This document shows, piece by piece, positions 52,044 to 61,661 of a stretch of DNA of 64,000 nucleotides. The notes beneath the pieces are model-generated. The model was not told the DNA's origin, did not search any database, and was given only the letters and a program-made list of their open reading frames with translations. Location: positions 1 through 64,000 of the forward strand of contig NZ_DASQNA010000030.1 in the NCBI RefSeq assembly GCF_035645195.1, in the 5' to 3' direction. How positions within the stretch are numbered: position 1 is the stretch's first letter; every line of letters starts with the position of its first letter. The position numbers were made by a program, and so were the translations under genes. The DNA is from Paenibacillus sp. GTDB taxonomy: Bacteria > Bacillota > Bacilli > Paenibacillales > YIM-B00363.

Positions 52044-54491
52044 ATGCAAATCGGCAATAAAAAGTGGAAAATTTATGTGATTCACCACTCTCACACCGAT
52101 ATCGGTTATACGGAAAGACAAGAAAAAATCGAGCAATATCACGTGGACTTTATTAGGCAAGCCGTAGCGATCTGCGAAGCCGCGCGGACGGAAGAGCGAC
52201 CGGAGTGGAAGGGCTTCAAGTGGACCTGCGAAACGTTCTGGGCCGTCGAGAAATTTCTGGAGGAAGCGGCGGACGAAGAAAAGGAACGGTTCGTCGACGC
52301 CCTGCGCAGAGGAGATATCGAGCTGTCGGGCACGTACTTGAACATGACGGAGCTGATCCAGTACGAACTTCTCGCCGAGATGCTCGCTAGAGCCGGGAAA
52401 TTTGCAGCGCCTTACGGCCTTAACGTCAGATCGGCGATGACTGCGGACATTAACGGTTATAGCTGGGGATACGCAGAGGCGTTGGCCGATGCCGGGATCG
52501 AGCACTTGCTGAGCTGCATCCATACCCATCACGGCATGTTCGCCATCGGGCGCAAACAATTCCCGTTCTACTGGGAGACGCCGGGCGGCAAGCGTCTGCT
52601 CGTATGGAGCGGCGAACATTATATGATGGGCAACGACTTAGGCCTCAATCCCGACGGCACGTTGTCCTACTCCGTCCGGGACGAAACGCCGGTCTGGGGC
52701 ATCGCCGAAGACCATTGGACACTCGCCGAAACAAGAATCGCGCGTTATCTGAATCAACTGGACAAAGAAGGCTATCCGTACGATTTCGTCCTGGTTAACG
52801 TCATGGGGCTGCTCCGGGACAACGCCGCGCCCAACGGACGCATTATGAGCTTCATTCACGAATGGAACGCGAAACATGGAGACCGGGTAGAGCTCGAGAT
52901 GACCACGCTGAACCGATATTTCGATCTCGTCAAGCAGCAGGACGTAGAAATCCCGGTGTACAAAGGCGACTGGCCCGATTGGTGGTCCGACGGCGTGGCC
53001 TCCACGGCGATGCATACGCAAATTTTCCGCAACGCGCAGCGCACGCTGTCCGTCGTCAAGAGGCTCGATCCGGATCGCAAGAGCGTCCTGGCGAACGAGC
53101 TGAAAGAAGCCGAGCAGCAGTTAATCATGTATGCCGAGCACACCTGGGGATATCACTCCTCGATCTCCGAGCCGTGGCACCCGCTGGTGCAGGAATTGGC
53201 GGTCCGCAAAGAGGCATACGCCGCCAATGCAAGCCGCTTGGTTCACCGATCGCTGGACAAAGTGCTGCGGAACCAGGGGGACGTGCTGCTGCGAGCGAAT
53301 CGGGCGTTTACATACGATGTAATCAATTCGTTCGACTATCCTGTGGAAGATTTGGCCTTCTTCTATTTGGAAGAACAGTGGGAAGCGGATTACTTCCGGA
53401 ACGGTCTAGAGGTCGTAGATGAGGCAACCGGGGAGGTCGTGCCCCACCAGCAGGAGAAAGTGAGCAGAGGTTATCAGATCGCCATCATGGCAAAGCTGGA
53501 CGCGCGGGAACAGCGGCGGTACGCAATTCGCAGCGCCGCGGCTCCCGCCTCGGGACGCACCACCAGCAGCACGCGCCTGGTCGGCGCCGACCGCATCCAT
53601 GACATCCGAGATCTGCTCCCGCTGGCGCAGAACTCGGACCGGATCGCGATCACGGAAAACAGCATCGAGTCCGCCGATGTGCGAATCGCTTGGCAGCGCG
53701 GGGCGGGGATTGTCTCGTGGGTCGATAAGCGGACGGGCAAGGAATGGATCGATGGCGATCAGGGCTGCGGAGCTTTTACGCCGGTCTACGAAGTGACCGA
53801 GGGCGAACGCGGCGACCAGATGACCGTCAGAAGAATCATGGGCAGAAACCGCAAAGGGATGAACGTCCAGCGCTTCTTCGGCCGACTCCGCGGCGTCAAA
53901 ACGATTACGAACGGCACTTTGTATGCTATTGTAGAGCTTACGTATCAAGTGGAGGGAATGAGCCATTACTCGCTCTTCTTGAAGGTATACAAAGATCAGC
54001 CGCGAGTCGACGTATCCGTCCGAATGCACAAGGCAAGCGTCTGGGAGCCCGAGAACGTGTACGTATCGTTGCCGTTCCTCCGGGAGGACAACGGCGAGCT
54101 GTGGTTCGAGAAGTCAGGGGCTGCGATCCGACCGGGAATCGATCAAATTCCGGGCACCTTGACCGACTTCTACTGCATTCAGGAAGGGCTGGCTCTGGTT
54201 GCGCCGACCGGCGGATTGGCTCTCGCCACGCCGGACACCCCGCTGATGCAAACCGGACCGTTGGAATTCGGCGAGAGGAAAGTCCAAGGCCAGGTTCCGC
54301 AGGAAGAACGCAAAACGTTGTACGCTTGGGTGCTGACCAACTATTGGGAGACGAATTTCAAGGCGACGTTAGGCGGTTTCTACGAATTCCGCTATACCCT
54401 TCAATGGGGAGAGCGATTTAGTACGGTAGAGCAGGCCGTTCGCGCCAATCACAGCGTAAACGCGGGAACGGTAGCATTTAGAAGCGTATAG
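52044..54491 (+). CDS. Cytoplasmic GH38 alpha-mannosidase
   Basis: The ATG after AGGGGAGAAGAG gives 815 residues without a signal peptide. The N-terminal catalytic domain starts with HHSHTDIGYT (zinc ligands His17 and Asp19) and has the nucleophile Asp135 in TADINGYSW. The middle three-helix domain carries HTWGYHSSISEPW, and the C-terminal beta domains run to the end. GH38 enzymes cleave alpha-mannosides with retention. Released mannose can pass to the ROK kinase and ManA-like isomerase just upstream. The gap to the kinase gene contains a separate promoter-like palindrome. A terminator follows. Confidence 0.9.
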   Translation: MQIGNKKWKIYVIHHSHTDIGYTERQEKIEQYHVDFIRQAVAICEAARTEERPEWKGFKWTCETFWAVEKFLEEAADEEKERFVDALRRGDIELSGTYLNMTELIQYELLAEMLARAGKFAAPYGLNVRSAMTADINGYSWGYAEALADAGIEHLLSCIHTHHGMFAIGRKQFPFYWETPGGKRLLVWSGEHYMMGNDLGLNPDGTLSYSVRDETPVWGIAEDHWTLAETRIARYLNQLDKEGYPYDFVLVNVMGLLRDNAAPNGRIMSFIHEWNAKHGDRVELEMTTLNRYFDLVKQQDVEIPVYKGDWPDWWSDGVASTAMHTQIFRNAQRTLSVVKRLDPDRKSVLANELKEAEQQLIMYAEHTWGYHSSISEPWHPLVQELAVRKEAYAANASRLVHRSLDKVLRNQGDVLLRANRAFTYDVINSFDYPVEDLAFFYLEEQWEADYFRNGLEVVDEATGEVVPHQQEKVSRGYQIAIMAKLDAREQRRYAIRSAAAPASGRTTSSTRLVGADRIHDIRDLLPLAQNSDRIAITENSIESADVRIAWQRGAGIVSWVDKRTGKEWIDGDQGCGAFTPVYEVTEGERGDQMTVRRIMGRNRKGMNVQRFFGRLRGVKTITNGTLYAIVELTYQVEGMSHYSLFLKVYKDQPRVDVSVRMHKASVWEPENVYVSLPFLREDNGELWFEKSGAAIRPGIDQIPGTLTDFYCIQEGLALVAPTGGLALATPDTPLMQTGPLEFGERKVQGQVPQEERKTLYAWVLTNYWETNFKATLGGFYEFRYTLQWGERFSTVEQAVRANHSVNAGTVAFRSV

Positions 54492-54506
54492 TTCGACAAG
54501 CATAAG

Positions 54507-54540
54507 AAGGGCGCTATCTCTCTGCAGAGAAGCCCTTTTT
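54507..54540 (+). terminator. Terminator after the cytoplasmic GH38 gene
   Basis: AAGGGC pairs with GCCCTT, with an inner CTCT/AGAG stem. A run of five T follows the stem. Confidence 0.75.
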
Positions 54541-54570
54541 GTGCTTACACGAGCAGAAAGGAGCGATTCG

Positions 54571-56121
54571 ATGCAACGCATTCTCATCGTCGACGACGAA
54601 CGAATTGAACGGGAAGGCATTCGCAATCTGATCCGCACGTTGAAGCTGGAGCTGGAACCGATCCTGGCCAAGAACGGAGAGGCCGCGCTCGAGATCGTGC
54701 GAAACGAGCCGGTGGATATCGTCATCACGGATATTAAGATGCCGTTCATGGACGGGCTGGAATTAGCGGAAAAAATTCGGGAGGAAAAACCGGACATCGA
54801 GCTTATTATCTACAGCGCATTCAACGAATTCGAGTACGCAAGAAGAGCGATGCGCACCAATGTCTCGAATTATTTGCTGAAGCCGATCCAGGTGCCTGAA
54901 TTTCTAGCGGCGGTTCACCGGGCGATGGATGCTTGCCTGGAGAAAGAGGCCGATAAAATCCGCGAGCGCGAGCTGCTAGAAGGTTACCGGCGGGGCATGG
55001 CCTACGAGCGGGAAAAAATGCTGCTGGACGCGCTCAACGGGACCAAGCCGATCAAGCCGGCCGCGTTCTTTCAGCCGAATGGCGGCGCCCCGGAACGGGA
55101 GTCGATCCATCTCATACTAGTGGAGTGTCTGCGCCCGTTTTTCGATATGCACAACGACGATTTCTTCTCGATGCTCGGCGAACGCATCAGCTTCTCGTTC
55201 GATTATTTGAACGTGAACGAAAATCAAAGCCTCCTGTTCGTCCGCAGCCCCGTTCCGCTGCCTAAGGAGACTCTCCGATCGTTGGCCGAGTCCATCTCCT
55301 CCAGTGCCGCGGAACGTTACGAACAGCCGGTGAGATTGATCGTCGGCGCCGCAGCCGATGGATGGGAAGGCGTGCATGACGCCTATTGCGGCATCGAGCG
55401 CATGCTGGAATTTACATTCTTTATGAATGACGACGCCATTCTGTTCGCCGGAGAGCAGATCGCGGAGGCGTCCGTCGACGGGGTCGAATTGCAATCGATC
55501 GCGGATAAAATTTACCAATGCCTGGACTACGGCGACACGCGAGGCGCGAAGTACGGGGTCGAGCTGTTGTTTTCCTATTTGAAGTCCAAAGGCCATTTCT
55601 CCTCGCTGTACACCAAGTTTCTATGCTCGGAAATCATGACGAAAGCGCTCGGCAAGGATCATAAGAACAGCATAAGCGTCATTAACGATTACTTGGACAA
55701 GATTACCCGAACGCCTTCCCTGCACGATTTGAAAGATTTGATGTTCGACATTTTCGATCTCTACGAATCCAGCGCCGAAACGAAGGGCAAGGGCGAATCC
55801 ACGAATAAAATCATAGAGGGAATCAAGCGAATGGTCGAGGAACATTACGATCAGGATTTATCCCTCGAAGGAATTGCGGAGCAGGTGTATTTAACGCCCA
55901 GCTATTTGAGCTACCTCTTCAAGAAGGAAACCGGTCAAAGTCTGATTCGGTACATTACCCAGGTCCGCATGGACAAAGCCGTGGCGCTGCTCAGAGACAC
56001 GAACATGAAGATCGTCGATATATGCAAACAACTGGGGTATCGCAACTCGAACTATTTTATCCAGGCCTTCCGTCAGCATTACGGCGTCACTCCGGCGAAA
56101 TTCAGAGAGAAAACTCCGTAA
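54571..56121 (+). CDS. YesN-type response regulator (second system)
   Basis: The ATG after AGAAAGGAGCG gives 516 residues. The receiver domain (1-120) has the acidic pair in VDDERIEREG, phospho-acceptor Asp54 in TDIKMPFMDG, and YLLKPI. A divergent central region follows. The C-terminal AraC helix-turn-helix (about 410-514) contains IAEQVYLTPSYLSYLFKK and ICKQLGYRNSNYFIQAFR. It belongs with the YesM kinase at 59857 and the importer genes between them. The order here is regulator, binding protein, two permeases, kinase, unlike the 3 kb cluster where kinase and regulator come first. Confidence 0.9.
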   Translation: MQRILIVDDERIEREGIRNLIRTLKLELEPILAKNGEAALEIVRNEPVDIVITDIKMPFMDGLELAEKIREEKPDIELIIYSAFNEFEYARRAMRTNVSNYLLKPIQVPEFLAAVHRAMDACLEKEADKIRERELLEGYRRGMAYEREKMLLDALNGTKPIKPAAFFQPNGGAPERESIHLILVECLRPFFDMHNDDFFSMLGERISFSFDYLNVNENQSLLFVRSPVPLPKETLRSLAESISSSAAERYEQPVRLIVGAAADGWEGVHDAYCGIERMLEFTFFMNDDAILFAGEQIAEASVDGVELQSIADKIYQCLDYGDTRGAKYGVELLFSYLKSKGHFSSLYTKFLCSEIMTKALGKDHKNSISVINDYLDKITRTPSLHDLKDLMFDIFDLYESSAETKGKGESTNKIIEGIKRMVEEHYDQDLSLEGIAEQVYLTPSYLSYLFKKETGQSLIRYITQVRMDKAVALLRDTNMKIVDICKQLGYRNSNYFIQAFRQHYGVTPAKFREKTP

Positions 56122-56156
56122 AAAACCGATTGAAATCTAAAATATACGAGATAGAA

Positions 56157-56181
56157 GGCGCTTACACCGGGCTGGTATGAT
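56157..56181 (+). promoter_or_regulatory. Promoter region with cre half-site before the third binding protein
   Basis: GGCGCTTACAC contains the right half of the CcpA consensus, followed by the -10-like TATGAT. No good -35 is present, which fits activation by the YesN protein. Confidence 0.35.
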
Positions 56182-56217
56182 GAACACGTACCTAGTTCAA
56201 TCATTGGAGGTTGGGGC

Positions 56218-57897
56218 ATGAACAGAAAAAAATGGCTTGTCTTGCTCAGCGCTGCGGCGCTCCTCGGCATGACAGCTTGCAGCGGCGGTAACGGGGGTTC
56301 TTCGCCGGACGCGGCGACAGAGCCGGGCGATTCGCAGCCGTCTTCAGGATCGAACGGCGCTGCCGTCAAAGACGGACCGTTCGAACCGTACGCGAACACC
56401 GTTACGATAACGCTAGGACGGCAAGGCGTGTCCGGCAACAACTTGCCTGCCGGAGACACGCTGGAGGACAACGAGTATCTCAGGTACGTCGAGGAACGTC
56501 TCAATGTAGACATTAAGTACGAATTTTCCGTCGAGGACCTGGACGCCTACAATCAGAAGGTTACGTTAGCGATCGCCAGCAACAGCATTCCCGACGTGAT
56601 GGTCGTCAACGAGCAGCAATTCCATCAGTTGGCCAAAGCCGATATGCTGGCGGATCTGACCGAAGTATACGAGAACTACGCTTCGCCGTTGATTAAGGAG
56701 TATTATGGGTCTTACACCGGGGACCGCGTGCTCAATACCGGCAGAATCGACGGAAAACTGTATGCGCTTCCGAATACGAATATCGACGGCAGCTTCCAGC
56801 TGCTGTGGATTCGCCAAGATTGGCTCAATAACCTGAAGCTTGAGCTGCCGAAAACCGTGGACGACGTGAAAGGCATCATCAAAGCGTTCGTCGAACAAGA
56901 CCCTGACGGTAACGGAGAGAAGGATACGATCGGCCTGCTGGGGGACCCGAGCATCGTCGGCGACGGGGGATTCTTCACCTTCGATCCGATCTTTAACGCG
57001 TACCACTCGTACCCGAAAAGCTGGTTCCAGGATGAGCAGGGCAACATCTTCTACGGTTCCACAACGCCGGAGACCAAAGAAGCGCTCGGCGTACTGCGCG
57101 AGATGTATGCCGAAGGTCTGATCGACATGGAATTCCTGACGCGGAAGTGGGAGGATAACGCAGGTCTCGTATCGAGCGGGCGGGCCGGCATTCTCTTCGC
57201 GCCATGGTACGGCGGCTGGGCGATGTCCGACGCGGTCAAAGCCAATCCGAACGCCGACTGGGTGCCGCTCGCCGTACCGCTCGACGATGCGGGCCATCGC
57301 AACTTCGTGCCGTCCGTACCTTCCGGTTCGTTCCTGGTCGTGAAGAAAGGCGCGAAACATCCGGAAGCGGTCTTAAAAGTGCTGAACGTGGAGTACGAAG
57401 GCATCCGCTTAATCGATCCCGCAGCCCAGGAGCTGTACAAAGGGCAGGGCGTAGGCTGGTTGAACTACCCGTTAAACTTACAGCTGGATTACCAGGATGC
57501 GCTGGCCAGAGATATCCCGATCTACGACAAAGTGCTTAAGGATAAAGACATGACCGGTTTGCCGGCTCGGATTTTGCCTCGCGTGGAGGCGGTCCTGAAA
57601 AATGCTGAGAATCCGAAGCAAGATATGGTGGCGTACGCGGATTCATTGGCGTTCTATACCGCCGCCGCGGTTACCGGCGCCAAGGAAATGAATCGGATCG
57701 AACCGATCTTTTACGGCAATACCGAGACGATGCTCAAACGAGGCGCGAACCTGGAAAAGCTTGAGAAGGAGACGTTCCTAAAAATTATTTCCGGCACTTC
57801 TCCGTTGGACGAATTCGACAAATTCGTCTCCACATGGAAGTCCATCGGCGGAGACCAGATCGCCAAAGAAATCGCGGAAATCGTCAACAATCGGTAA
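56218..57897 (+). CDS. Oligosaccharide ABC binding lipoprotein (LplA-like)
   Basis: The ATG after GGAGGTTGG gives 559 residues. The lipoprotein signal ends in LLGMTACSGG and is followed by a Gly/Ser/Asp-rich linker of about 35 residues. The binding domain has the calcium-loop-like EQDPDGNGEKDTIGLL stretch and is of the large LplA type. It feeds the two permeases downstream. A GC-rich hairpin separates it from the first permease gene. The gene set suggests import of complex oligosaccharides, possibly the mannosides cut by the flanking GH38 enzymes. Confidence 0.9.
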   Translation: MNRKKWLVLLSAAALLGMTACSGGNGGSSPDAATEPGDSQPSSGSNGAAVKDGPFEPYANTVTITLGRQGVSGNNLPAGDTLEDNEYLRYVEERLNVDIKYEFSVEDLDAYNQKVTLAIASNSIPDVMVVNEQQFHQLAKADMLADLTEVYENYASPLIKEYYGSYTGDRVLNTGRIDGKLYALPNTNIDGSFQLLWIRQDWLNNLKLELPKTVDDVKGIIKAFVEQDPDGNGEKDTIGLLGDPSIVGDGGFFTFDPIFNAYHSYPKSWFQDEQGNIFYGSTTPETKEALGVLREMYAEGLIDMEFLTRKWEDNAGLVSSGRAGILFAPWYGGWAMSDAVKANPNADWVPLAVPLDDAGHRNFVPSVPSGSFLVVKKGAKHPEAVLKVLNVEYEGIRLIDPAAQELYKGQGVGWLNYPLNLQLDYQDALARDIPIYDKVLKDKDMTGLPARILPRVEAVLKNAENPKQDMVAYADSLAFYTAAAVTGAKEMNRIEPIFYGNTETMLKRGANLEKLEKETFLKIISGTSPLDEFDKFVSTWKSIGGDQIAKEIAEIVNNR

Positions 57898-57924
57898 TCC
57901 GGTTCATGTTCGCAAGGCAAGTCA

Positions 57925-57952
57925 GGGGCCGCCCAGTACGTGAGGTGGCCCC
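57925..57952 (+). terminator. Hairpin between binding protein and permease genes
   Basis: GGGGCC pairs with GGCCCC and the stem continues inward; TTCTTT follows. As in the 7.86 kb hairpin, it probably lowers permease expression relative to the binding protein. Confidence 0.65.
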
Positions 57953-57992
57953 TTCTTTAGTGAAAAGAAACTTACGCATGGGTGGAGATGCA

Positions 57993-58883
57993 ATGAGAAA
58001 CCAGACGTTTATCCGTAACTACCACATCATGTTGATGCCCGGCATCGCACTGCTCTTCATTTTCAGTGTCATTCCGATGTTCGGCATCGTCATCGCTTTT
58101 CAAGATTTTCAACCGACGCTCGGCATTTTCCGGTCGGAGTGGATCGGCTGGGAGAACTTCGAATATATGTTTGCCTTGCCGGACAGCCGTACGATTTTCG
58201 TCAATACGATCGTGATCGCTACACTGAAAATCGCATTCGGGATGGCCGTCCCGTTCCTCTTCGCTTTGCTGCTTCATGAAGTCACGAACATGAAGTTCAA
58301 ACGGATCGTTCAGACAATCGTCTACTTGCCTCATTTTATGTCGTGGGTCATTCTTTCCGGCATTTTGGTGAATCTGCTCAGCCTGGAAGGCGTCATCAAC
58401 CAGGTCGTGCAATTTTTCGGAAGGGACTCGATTCTGTTTCTACAGAGCAATGTCTGGTTTCGAGTCGTGCTCGTCGCCAGCGACGTGTGGAAGGAGTTCG
58501 GCTTCAACACGATCATCTACATCGCCGCGCTGACTTCGATTAATACGAACTTATACGAAGCGGCCGCGATCGACGGAGCAAGCCGCTTTCAACGGCTGCT
58601 CTATATTACGATCCCCGGTTTGTTGCCGACCGTGATCCTGCTCGCGACATTGGGTTTGGGGAACGTGTTGAACGCGGGGTTCGAGCAAATCTTGAACCTG
58701 TATAACCCGGTCGTCTACGAGACGGGGGATATCATCGATACTTACGTGTATCGCGCAGGGCTCCTGGAAATCCAGTATGGGTTGGCTACGGCTGTCGGCT
58801 TGCTGAAATCCGTTGTCAGCTTACTCTTAATCGCGACTTCGTACATTCTTGCCGCGCGCTTTGCCAATTACCGCATTTTTTGA
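57993..58883 (+). CDS. ABC permease, LplB/YteP-like
   Basis: The ATG after GGTGGAGATG gives 296 residues with six membrane helices, the first at about 12-34. The EAA loop EAAAIDGASRFQRLLYITIPG lies near residue 190. It is the first membrane subunit of the oligosaccharide importer. The conserved FQDFQPTLG start of the second segment is typical for this subfamily. The next permease follows after 16 bases. Confidence 0.9.
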   Translation: MRNQTFIRNYHIMLMPGIALLFIFSVIPMFGIVIAFQDFQPTLGIFRSEWIGWENFEYMFALPDSRTIFVNTIVIATLKIAFGMAVPFLFALLLHEVTNMKFKRIVQTIVYLPHFMSWVILSGILVNLLSLEGVINQVVQFFGRDSILFLQSNVWFRVVLVASDVWKEFGFNTIIYIAALTSINTNLYEAAAIDGASRFQRLLYITIPGLLPTVILLATLGLGNVLNAGFEQILNLYNPVVYETGDIIDTYVYRAGLLEIQYGLATAVGLLKSVVSLLLIATSYILAARFANYRIF

Positions 58884-58899
58884 CGGGAGTGACGAATTC

Positions 58900-59781
58900 A
58901 TGATTCGTGGAACGAACCGATATGTCGATCTGACGATCTATCTGATTTTGAGCCTGACCGCGCTTCTGTCGATCGCTCCGATCCTCAATACGCTGGCGAT
59001 TTCGTTCAGCGGGAAAATTCCGGCCATGTCCGGGCAAGTCTATTTCTGGCCGGTCGAATTTAACCTGAACGCGTACGAGTCCATTCTCAGAGACCGCAGC
59101 TTCTTTATTTCTCTAGGCGTGTCGGTGCAGAGGGTGCTGCTCGGCGGAGCGATCAACTTTATTATAACGATCCTTATGGCATACCCGTTGTCCAAGTCCG
59201 CCAAGCAGTTCCCCGGCCGGAACGTCTACATGTGGTTCGTCATTTTCTGCATGCTATTCAACGGCGGGTTGATTCCTTGGTACATGACCATCTATTCGTT
59301 GGGCTTGCTGAATACGATCTGGGCGCTCGTCCTGCCGACTGCCGTTCCTGTGTTTAACGTCATCTTGCTTATGAATTTCTTCCGCGGTATCCCTAAGGAG
59401 TTGGAGGAAGCGGCGAATATGGACGGAGCGGGACCGTGGAGGACGCTCTTCGTCATCTTCGTCCCGACCTCGTTGCCTGCCTTGGCCACCGTAACGCTGT
59501 TCTCCATCGTCGGGCATTGGAACGCCTTCTTCGACGGCATGATTTTGATGCATCACAAAGAGAACTGGCCGTTGCAAACCTATATCCAGCAGCTGATCAT
59601 CAGCGTCAACTCCATCATGAATACGACGGACCCCGAAGAGATCAAGCGGTTGACGAATATGTCGGGCCAGCTGCTCAATTCCGCCAAAGTGATGGTGTCT
59701 ATGGTGCCGATTTTACTCATTTATCCGTTCTTGCAGAAATACTTCGTGAGCGGCATCGTGCTTGGCGCGGTGAAGGAGTAA
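58900..59781 (+). CDS. ABC permease, LplC/YtcP-like
   Basis: The ATG after GGGAGTGACG gives 293 residues, six helices, and the EAA loop EEAANMDGAGPWRTLFVIFVP near residue 170. The YP-LSKS and FFDGM regions are typical of LplC-type subunits. It pairs with the preceding permease. No ATPase gene lies in the cluster, so a shared ATPase such as MsmX is expected. Confidence 0.9.
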   Translation: MIRGTNRYVDLTIYLILSLTALLSIAPILNTLAISFSGKIPAMSGQVYFWPVEFNLNAYESILRDRSFFISLGVSVQRVLLGGAINFIITILMAYPLSKSAKQFPGRNVYMWFVIFCMLFNGGLIPWYMTIYSLGLLNTIWALVLPTAVPVFNVILLMNFFRGIPKELEEAANMDGAGPWRTLFVIFVPTSLPALATVTLFSIVGHWNAFFDGMILMHHKENWPLQTYIQQLIISVNSIMNTTDPEEIKRLTNMSGQLLNSAKVMVSMVPILLIYPFLQKYFVSGIVLGAVKE

Positions 59782-59856
59782 CGCAAATAAAGGATTTCGG
59801 CGCTTCGAGGGGAATTGGTTAGGGTCGGATTTGCGACGGGAAAGGCGGAAAGGCGC

Positions 59857-61557
59857 TTGCTTGCGAACTGGATCCATTCAATGAAGCTGAGGCATAAACT
59901 GTTTGTTTCTTATCTAGCCGTGGTCTTGATTCCCCTCACGATTCTGGGCGTCTATTCGTACCAGCAGTCCAAGAAAGTTCAGCTTGAGCAGGCTCATATC
60001 GTATTGCAAGATAATTTAAGGAAAATCGACGATAATCTGAGCTACAAACTACAGCGCTTTAATTCGGCGATCGAACTGATCAGTTACAACCCGAATTTCT
60101 CCCATATTTTCAATGAGGAATACACCAGTTATTACGCCATGTACGTCGATCTGAAGGAGATTGTCGACCCGCTGATTAATACGGCGACTTTCCTCAACAG
60201 CGACATTCAGCGGATCATTATTTATACAGAAAACAACTTGACGCAGCGCATGAATTCGATCATGCCGATCGCCGCCGTGGAGCATGAAGATTGGTATAAA
60301 GACGCCATGCAGACGCTCGAAACGCATTGGTACATCCGCGACGGCAAGGTGTTCGGGGTCAGGCGCATCTTCGGGGACGTGAATTACGAGAAAAAGAACC
60401 TTGTCTACGTCGAGCTGGTTCCGGGTTTCCTGTCCAACTCTATAAATCTCTCCGACTTCAAAGAGGCCGTTGCGGTCATAACCGATTCCAAGGGGGAGGT
60501 TGTGTTCGCGACGGAGCCGGAATCGGAGACGACGTTCGACGCGGTCAAGCTAGTCGAGCAGCGGCTCCAAGGAGGCGGAGGCGAGCTTCCGGGACACCTC
60601 TGGCTGCATCGCGAACTTAGGGAATCGAAGTGGTCTTTGTCGATGATCGTGCCCGCCGAGGCATTGACGATCAGCCCATGGAAAATCATTCGAGCGACCT
60701 TAATTATCGAAGGGATCAGCGTCGCCGTGTTATTGCTCATCATCTGGATCTTCTCCCGCGTATTTGTACGAAGGATTCAACGTCTTAACCACAAGATGCA
60801 GTTGGTCGAGGAAGGAACGCTTACCATTAATTTGAAGGTTCATGCCGGCGACGAGATCGGCGAGTTGGAGTCCCGTTTCGGCAAAATGTTGGCGAGCATT
60901 AACCTGTTGATCGAGGAAGGATACAAAAGCAAAATTACCCAACGGGAAGCCGAGCTGAGGGCGCTCCAGGCTCAAATCAATCCCCATTTTCTCTATAATT
61001 CTTTATCCGTGATCAATTGGAAGGCCATTGAGGCAGGGGCGGACGAGATCAGCCGGATGGCAGGGATCCTGTCTGCGTTTTATCGCACTACGCTGAATCA
61101 GGGCAAAGACTATATTCTCGTCAAAGACGAATTGCTGAACACGAAGTCCTACCTCGAGATGCAACTGATTATGCACGATTACGATTTCGATGTTGTATAC
61201 GAGATTGACGAGGGAATCGCAGAGCATCGAATGATTAAGCTCGTCTTGCAGCCTATCGTGGAAAATGCGATCGAACACGGCATCGATCAGAAGCGAACCG
61301 GAAGAGGGGCGCTGCGGATCAGCGGACGGGTGGGCGAGGACAAACATACGATGGTATTCATTGTCGAGGATAACGGTCCGGGAATCCCGCCCGACGTCGC
61401 CGACGAGGTGCTGATCAAGCAGTCGAGAGGGTACGGTCTTCGCAATGTCCAGGAGCGGATTCGCATTCAATACGGGAGTCAATATGGCATTACCATCGCA
61501 AGCGAGCCCGGTTGCTGGACGCGGGTGTGCGTCACGATCCCCATCGTAGAAATCTAA
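59857..61557 (+). CDS. YesM-type sensor histidine kinase (second system)
   Basis: A TTG start five bases after GGAAAGG gives 566 residues; an ATG eight codons on (59881) lacks a binding site. Domains in order: a membrane helix (about 14-36), extracellular sensor (37-278), second helix (about 279-306), HAMP (about 305-360), the QAQINPHFLYN motif with phospho-acceptor His near 377, and an ATPase domain (about 460-560, with LQPIVENAIEHG and GPGIP). It is the partner of the YesN regulator at 54571 and probably senses sugar outside the cell, switching on the importer genes in between. Confidence 0.88.
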   Translation: MLANWIHSMKLRHKLFVSYLAVVLIPLTILGVYSYQQSKKVQLEQAHIVLQDNLRKIDDNLSYKLQRFNSAIELISYNPNFSHIFNEEYTSYYAMYVDLKEIVDPLINTATFLNSDIQRIIIYTENNLTQRMNSIMPIAAVEHEDWYKDAMQTLETHWYIRDGKVFGVRRIFGDVNYEKKNLVYVELVPGFLSNSINLSDFKEAVAVITDSKGEVVFATEPESETTFDAVKLVEQRLQGGGGELPGHLWLHRELRESKWSLSMIVPAEALTISPWKIIRATLIIEGISVAVLLLIIWIFSRVFVRRIQRLNHKMQLVEEGTLTINLKVHAGDEIGELESRFGKMLASINLLIEEGYKSKITQREAELRALQAQINPHFLYNSLSVINWKAIEAGADEISRMAGILSAFYRTTLNQGKDYILVKDELLNTKSYLEMQLIMHDYDFDVVYEIDEGIAEHRMIKLVLQPIVENAIEHGIDQKRTGRGALRISGRVGEDKHTMVFIVEDNGPGIPPDVADEVLIKQSRGYGLRNVQERIRIQYGSQYGITIASEPGCWTRVCVTIPIVEI

Positions 61558-61661
61558 TGTATATCGTAAAATATTGAGATTTACTCCCGACTATTCGAAA
61601 ACTTACCATGAATTACAAGATTGCAACGGTAGGTTGCAGAATCGAAGGAGGTTATTCAGGA